Shown: positions 60,787 through 64,000 of the stretch, piece after piece
Numbering within the stretch: the stretch's first letter is position 1
How the letters are laid out: each line of letters opens with the position of its first letter
DNA from: Falsiroseomonas oleicola
GTDB lineage: Bacteria > Pseudomonadota > Alphaproteobacteria > Acetobacterales > Acetobacteraceae
Assembly (NCBI RefSeq): GCF_019029495.1
Contig: NZ_JAERQM010000002.1
Coordinates: 186,001-250,000 of the forward strand
Length of the DNA: 64,000 nucleotides
Direction: 5' to 3'
Translations under genes and position numbers: made by a program
The notes under the pieces: model-generated
The model's input: the letters and a program-made list of their open reading frames with translations, nothing else
Told to the model about the DNA's origin: nothing
Databases searched by the model: none

Positions 60787-60938
60787 CGGACCGGTCGCTT
60801 GACTGGTCCGAGGCCGCGAATGCGGCCCGCCGCTTATGCGGCGAAGCCAAGGAAACCGGAGGTTTCCGCCCGTCACGCCTTTGGCGTGCCTCCGGCACGA
60901 CCGACTGAGGGGCCTGAAACGTGTCAACGTTTCGGGCC
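60787..60938 (+). ncRNA. Candidate structured RNA: chain of near-contiguous hairpins
   Basis: Stems follow one another almost without gaps: 60787-60810 (10 bp, loop GCTT, one wobble), 60812-60827 (6 bp, loop GAAT), 60828-60843 (6 bp, loop TTAT), 60851-60867 (7 bp, loop GGA), 60874-60888 (6 bp, loop TTT) or the overlapping alternative 60885-60899 (6 bp, loop TCC), and 60911-60938 (12 bp, loop GTCA, one wobble). A possible -10 CTATAT at 60778-60783 would start transcription near the first stem. It lies in the 60675-61003 gap, upstream of the HerA-like ATPase gene. It could be a small RNA, a 5' leader or a palindromic mobile element. The 60675-60786 part shows nothing else. Confidence 0.55.
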
Positions 60939-61003
60939 ATTGGTATTGGGTCTCCGCCGCGCCCCCGGCCCAGGCGAGGCCGGGCGCCCTTCTGGAGTCC
61001 TGG

Positions 61004-62503
61004 ATGACCATCGCCATCGAGATCGGCCTGACCGCGTCCGGCAACCCGGCCGAATTCGACCTTGAGGAGCTGCTCTCCACCCGCCTGCTGGTGCAGGGTA
61101 ATTCCGGGTCGGGCAAGTCGCATCTGCTGCGCCGGCTGCTGGAACAATCCGCCCCCTGGGTGCAGCAGGTGGTGGTGGACCCGGAAGGCGACTTCACCTC
61201 GCTGGCCGACCGCTTCGGCCATCTGGTGGTGGATGCGGCGGACCATACCGAGGCGGCGCTTCAGGTGGTGGCGGAGCGGGTGCGGCGGCACCGCGTCTCC
61301 GTCGTGCTGAACCTGGAGCATGTGGAGGTGGAGGCGCAGTTGCGGCTCGCCGCCGCCTTCCTGGGCGGGCTGTTCGACGTGGACCGGGATGCCTGGAACC
61401 CGGTGATGGTGGTGGTGGACGAGGCACAGCTTTTCGCCCCCGCCGCGGCCAGCGAAACCTCCGACGAGGCGCGGCGGGCGGCGCTGGGCGCCATGACCAA
61501 CCTGATGTGCCGGGGCCGGAAGCGTGGCCTGGCCGGGGTGATCGCCACGCAGCGGCTGGCCAAGCTGGCCAAGAACGTCGCCGCCGAGGCCTCCAACTTC
61601 ATGATGGGCCGCACCTTCCTCGACATCGACATGGCCCGCGCCGCCGACCTTCTGGGCATGGAGCGGCGCCAGGCGGAGATGTTCCGGGACCTGGAGCGGG
61701 GGCAGTTCATGGCGCTCGGCCCCTCCATCTCCCGCCGTCCCCTGCGGGTGCGGGTGGGGCTGGTGGAGACCGGGTCGCGCAGCGCCGGGCCGAAGCTGGT
61801 GCCGCCCCCCTCCCAGGCCAGCGCGGCGGAGGCGCGGGAGCTGATCCTGGCGGCGCCGGAGCCGGAGGCGCTGCGCCTGCCCCGCCGCGCCCCGCGCGCG
61901 CCGGCACCGGACATCCTGGCCCAGCTCGCCCAGGCCCGCCCCGCCGCGCAGGCCGCCGAGCCGGTGGCGCCGGCCAGCCCGGCGGAGCAGGCGGAACACC
62001 GCCGCAGGCTGCGCGCCGTGCTGGCCAAGGTGCTGATGGAGCCGGACGCGCCCTTCCGCCCGGCCAGCGTGCTGTACCAGGACTTTCTGGTGCGCTGCCG
62101 GATCGAGGAGGTCGGCGGCCCGGCCATCGACATCCCGGCCTTCCGCCGCCTGCTGACCACGGCCCGTGCCGGCATCGCGGCGGAGGTGGCGGAGGGCAGC
62201 GAATGGGCGCAGGCCGTCAGCCGCGCCGAGTCCCTGCCCGACGACGTGCAGGGCGTCTTCCTGCTGCTGGCCCGCGCCGCTTTGGAACGCCAGCCCTGCC
62301 CCTCCGACGCCACCCTGGCGCGCGCCTATGGCAGCCGCTCCATCGGCCGGGCGCGGCGGCTTTTGACCTATATGGAGGAGCAGGGGGCGCTGGTGGTGCG
62401 GGCGGAGCGGGGCGGCAAGCGCAGCGTGGTGCTCGTCGGCCTCGCCTGGGAAACGGCGCCGGGCGATCCGAATGGACCGGAGGAGATGGGACCCGTGACC
62501 TGA
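61004..62503 (+). CDS. HerA-like ATP-binding protein
   Basis: This encodes 499 residues. LLVQGNSGSGKSHLLRRLLE is Walker A near residue 30. VVVDPEGDFTSLADRF and VMVVVDEAQLFAP (Walker B) and GLAGVIATQRLAKLAKNVAAEASNFMMGRT (sensor/Arg-finger region) match the HerA/DUF87 ATPase group. An Ala/Pro linker and a C-terminal winged-helix-like part (YGSRSIGRARRLLTYMEEQGALVV) follow. HerA-type ATPases pump or remodel DNA, but many bacterial members have no known role. The ATG at 61004 has GGAG 8 bases upstream. The hairpin chain lies in its leader region. Confidence 0.85.
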   Translation: MTIAIEIGLTASGNPAEFDLEELLSTRLLVQGNSGSGKSHLLRRLLEQSAPWVQQVVVDPEGDFTSLADRFGHLVVDAADHTEAALQVVAERVRRHRVSVVLNLEHVEVEAQLRLAAAFLGGLFDVDRDAWNPVMVVVDEAQLFAPAAASETSDEARRAALGAMTNLMCRGRKRGLAGVIATQRLAKLAKNVAAEASNFMMGRTFLDIDMARAADLLGMERRQAEMFRDLERGQFMALGPSISRRPLRVRVGLVETGSRSAGPKLVPPPSQASAAEARELILAAPEPEALRLPRRAPRAPAPDILAQLAQARPAAQAAEPVAPASPAEQAEHRRRLRAVLAKVLMEPDAPFRPASVLYQDFLVRCRIEEVGGPAIDIPAFRRLLTTARAGIAAEVAEGSEWAQAVSRAESLPDDVQGVFLLLARAALERQPCPSDATLARAYGSRSIGRARRLLTYMEEQGALVVRAERGGKRSVVLVGLAWETAPGDPNGPEEMGPVT

Positions 62504-62531
62504 ACGGGCCGGGCACCCTACATTGGGCGCC

Positions 62532-64000
62532 ATGGACACCAATCCCCTGCTGAGCCCCTGGACCACGCCCTTCGGCGTGCCGCCCTTCGACCTCATCCGG
62601 CCCGAACATTACGGCCCGGCCTTCGACCAGGGCATGGCCGAGCAGGTGGCGGAGATCGCCGCCATAGCCGCCGACCCCGAACCCCCAACCTTCGCCAATA
62701 CGGTGGAGGCGCTGGAGCGCAGCGGCCGGACCCTGGACCGGGTGCGCAGCGTCTTCTTCAACCTCGTCTCCAGCCAGGCGACCGAGGCCCTGCAGGCGGT
62801 GGAGCGGGACTATGCGCCGAAGCTCGCGCGGCACCGCGCCGCCGTGACGCTCGACCCCGGCCTGTTCGCGCGGGTCTCCACCCTGGCGGGTCAGCGCGCC
62901 ACGCTGGGGCTGGACCCGGCGCGGGACCGGCTGCTGGAACGCCTCCATGCCGGGCTGGTGCGCGGCGGCGCGGCGCTGGACCAGGCCGGGCGCGACCGCA
63001 TGGCCGCGATCTCCACCCGGCTCGCCGTGCTGCACACCCAGTTCGGCCAGAACGTGCTGGCCGACGAGAATGACTGGCAGATGGTGCTGACGGAGGCGGA
63101 GCTCGACGGCCTGCCCGACTTCGCCTGCGAGGCGGCGCGGGAGGCCGCGCGGGAACGCGGCGTGGCGCAGGGCTATGTCATCACCCTGTCCCGCTCCTCC
63201 ATCGAGCCCTTCCTGACCTTTTCCACCCGCCGCGACCTGCGGGAGGTGGCCTGGCGCGCCTGGGTGGCGCGCGGCACCGGCGCGCGGGACAATTTTTCGC
63301 TGATTCGCGAAATCCTGGCCCTGCGTCGGGAACGCGCGCGTTTGCTCGGCCATGCGGATTTCGCCGCCTGGCGCCTGGCCGACAACATGGCGCGGGAACC
63401 CGCGGCGGCGGCCGAACTGCTCAACCAGGTCTGGGCGCCCGCCCGCCGCCGGGCGGAGGTGGAGCGGGCGGAGCTGGAGGCGCTGGCCGGCCATCCGATC
63501 CAGGCCTGGGACTGGCGCCATTATGCCGAACGCGCCCGCCGCGCCCGTCACGCCATCGATGAGAGCCTGACCAAGCCCTATTTCCCGCTGGACGGCATGC
63601 TGAACGCGGTTTTCGACACCGCGCGCCGCCTGTTCGGCGTCAGCTTCGTCGAGCGCCCGGACATTCCCGTCTACCACCCGGATGTCCGCGCCTTCGACAT
63701 GCAGGATGCGGAGGGTGCGCATCGCGGCGTCTTCCTGCTGGACAGCTTTGCCCGGGCGGGCAAGCGGTCCGGTGCCTGGATGAGCAGCTTCCGGGTTGGG
63801 CAGGGGCTGGATGGGGCGGTGACACCCATCGTGGTGAACAACAACAACATCGCCAAATCCGCGCCGGCCCTGCTGTCCTTCGACGAGGCGCGGACGCTGT
63901 TCCACGAATTCGGCCATGCGCTGCACGGGCTGCTCTCGGTCGCGCATCATCCGTCGCAATCCGGCACCGCCGTGCTGGCGGATTTCGTGGAGTTCCCGAG
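62532..64000 (+). CDS. M3-family oligopeptidase / dipeptidyl carboxypeptidase, N-terminal part
   Basis: The gene runs off the right window edge; about 489 residues are visible. It opens with NPLLSPWTTPFGVPPFDLIRPEHYGPAF, the usual start of Dcp/PrlC-type enzymes. FANTVEALERSGRTLDRVRSVFFNL, DNMAREPAAAAELLNQVW and VVNNNNIAKSAPALLSFDEARTLFHEFGHALHGLLS follow; HEFGH is the zinc site. It degrades small peptides, probably in the cytoplasm, since no signal peptide is present. The ATG follows the HerA-like stop by 28 bases. Confidence 0.93.
   Translation, partial: MDTNPLLSPWTTPFGVPPFDLIRPEHYGPAFDQGMAEQVAEIAAIAADPEPPTFANTVEALERSGRTLDRVRSVFFNLVSSQATEALQAVERDYAPKLARHRAAVTLDPGLFARVSTLAGQRATLGLDPARDRLLERLHAGLVRGGAALDQAGRDRMAAISTRLAVLHTQFGQNVLADENDWQMVLTEAELDGLPDFACEAAREAARERGVAQGYVITLSRSSIEPFLTFSTRRDLREVAWRAWVARGTGARDNFSLIREILALRRERARLLGHADFAAWRLADNMAREPAAAAELLNQVWAPARRRAEVERAELEALAGHPIQAWDWRHYAERARRARHAIDESLTKPYFPLDGMLNAVFDTARRLFGVSFVERPDIPVYHPDVRAFDMQDAEGAHRGVFLLDSFARAGKRSGAWMSSFRVGQGLDGAVTPIVVNNNNIAKSAPALLSFDEARTLFHEFGHALHGLLSVAHHPSQSGTAVLADFVEFP

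Noticed and set aside
60675-61003. The hairpin-rich gap read as an N-terminal extension of the HerA-like protein (frame open from 60836).
   Set aside because: The extension lacks conserved sequence, and the ATG at 61004 has a ribosome site and begins the recognisable domain; the extension bases are dominated by perfect stems.

Overview
The window is very GC-rich (roughly 70% by eye), gene-dense DNA with short intergenic gaps and many 4-base ATGA/GTGA gene overlaps. Several features point to an alphaproteobacterium of the Acetobacteraceae, Roseomonas-like: a cellulose synthase locus with a BcsA-BcsB fusion, BcsD and a CcpA/BcsP-like factor; a Caulobacter-type fliF-fliG-fliH-fliN-flbD flagellar order; Bug-family solute-binding proteins; and 5-oxoprolinase-type HyuA/HyuB. 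The genus assignment is an inference from gene content; no rRNA or tRNA gene was found.

Layout. 1-9.5 kb is housekeeping and metabolic: the end of a BASS-like transporter, a small membrane protein, a Bug solute-binding protein, metF, mlaA and an MlaC-like protein, a 3-hydroxyisobutyryl-CoA hydrolase, prmA, a DUF1127 protein and an aminopeptidase P. An elaborate pair of inverted hairpin elements lies at 5838-6050. 9.8-22.3 kb is a cellulose operon: GH8 cellulase, Pro-rich CcpA/BcsP-like protein, bcsQ, fused bcsAB, bcsC and bcsD. 22.3-29.2 kb holds hyuA and hyuB separated by a palindromic repeat, an acyl-CoA ligase and a DHA2-type efflux pump.

29.3-41.2 kb is the most unusual part. A gene for a protein of about 2600 residues consists almost wholly of some 324 Thr-rich octapeptides. 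It is divergently transcribed from two overlapping genes for TPR-GT41 (O-GlcNAc-transferase/SPINDLY type) glycosyltransferases. The octads have a precise higher order: modules of 17, 17 and 14 octads make a 48-octad, 1152-bp unit, repeated six times plus a partial unit. I suggest, as inference, a dedicated protein O-glycosylation system in which the repeat protein is the glycosylated substrate.

41.2-51.2 kb is mixed: DUF1289 protein, OmpW, the 3' remnant of a Bug-family gene, a ferric-reductase-like flavoprotein, a 28-residue membrane peptide, formate-tetrahydrofolate ligase, a hemoglobin-type TonB receptor behind a Fur-like palindrome, a NepR-like small protein, an OpgC/SGNH pair and a TPR-methyltransferase. 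51.2-60 kb is a translationally coupled flagellar operon on the minus strand (fliF, fliG, fliH, fliN, flbD, flhA, flhF, flhG). 60-64 kb has a truncated nucleoside-hydrolase-like gene, a 150-nt chain of near-contiguous hairpins that may be a structured RNA, a HerA-like ATPase and the first part of an M3 peptidase gene that runs off the window.
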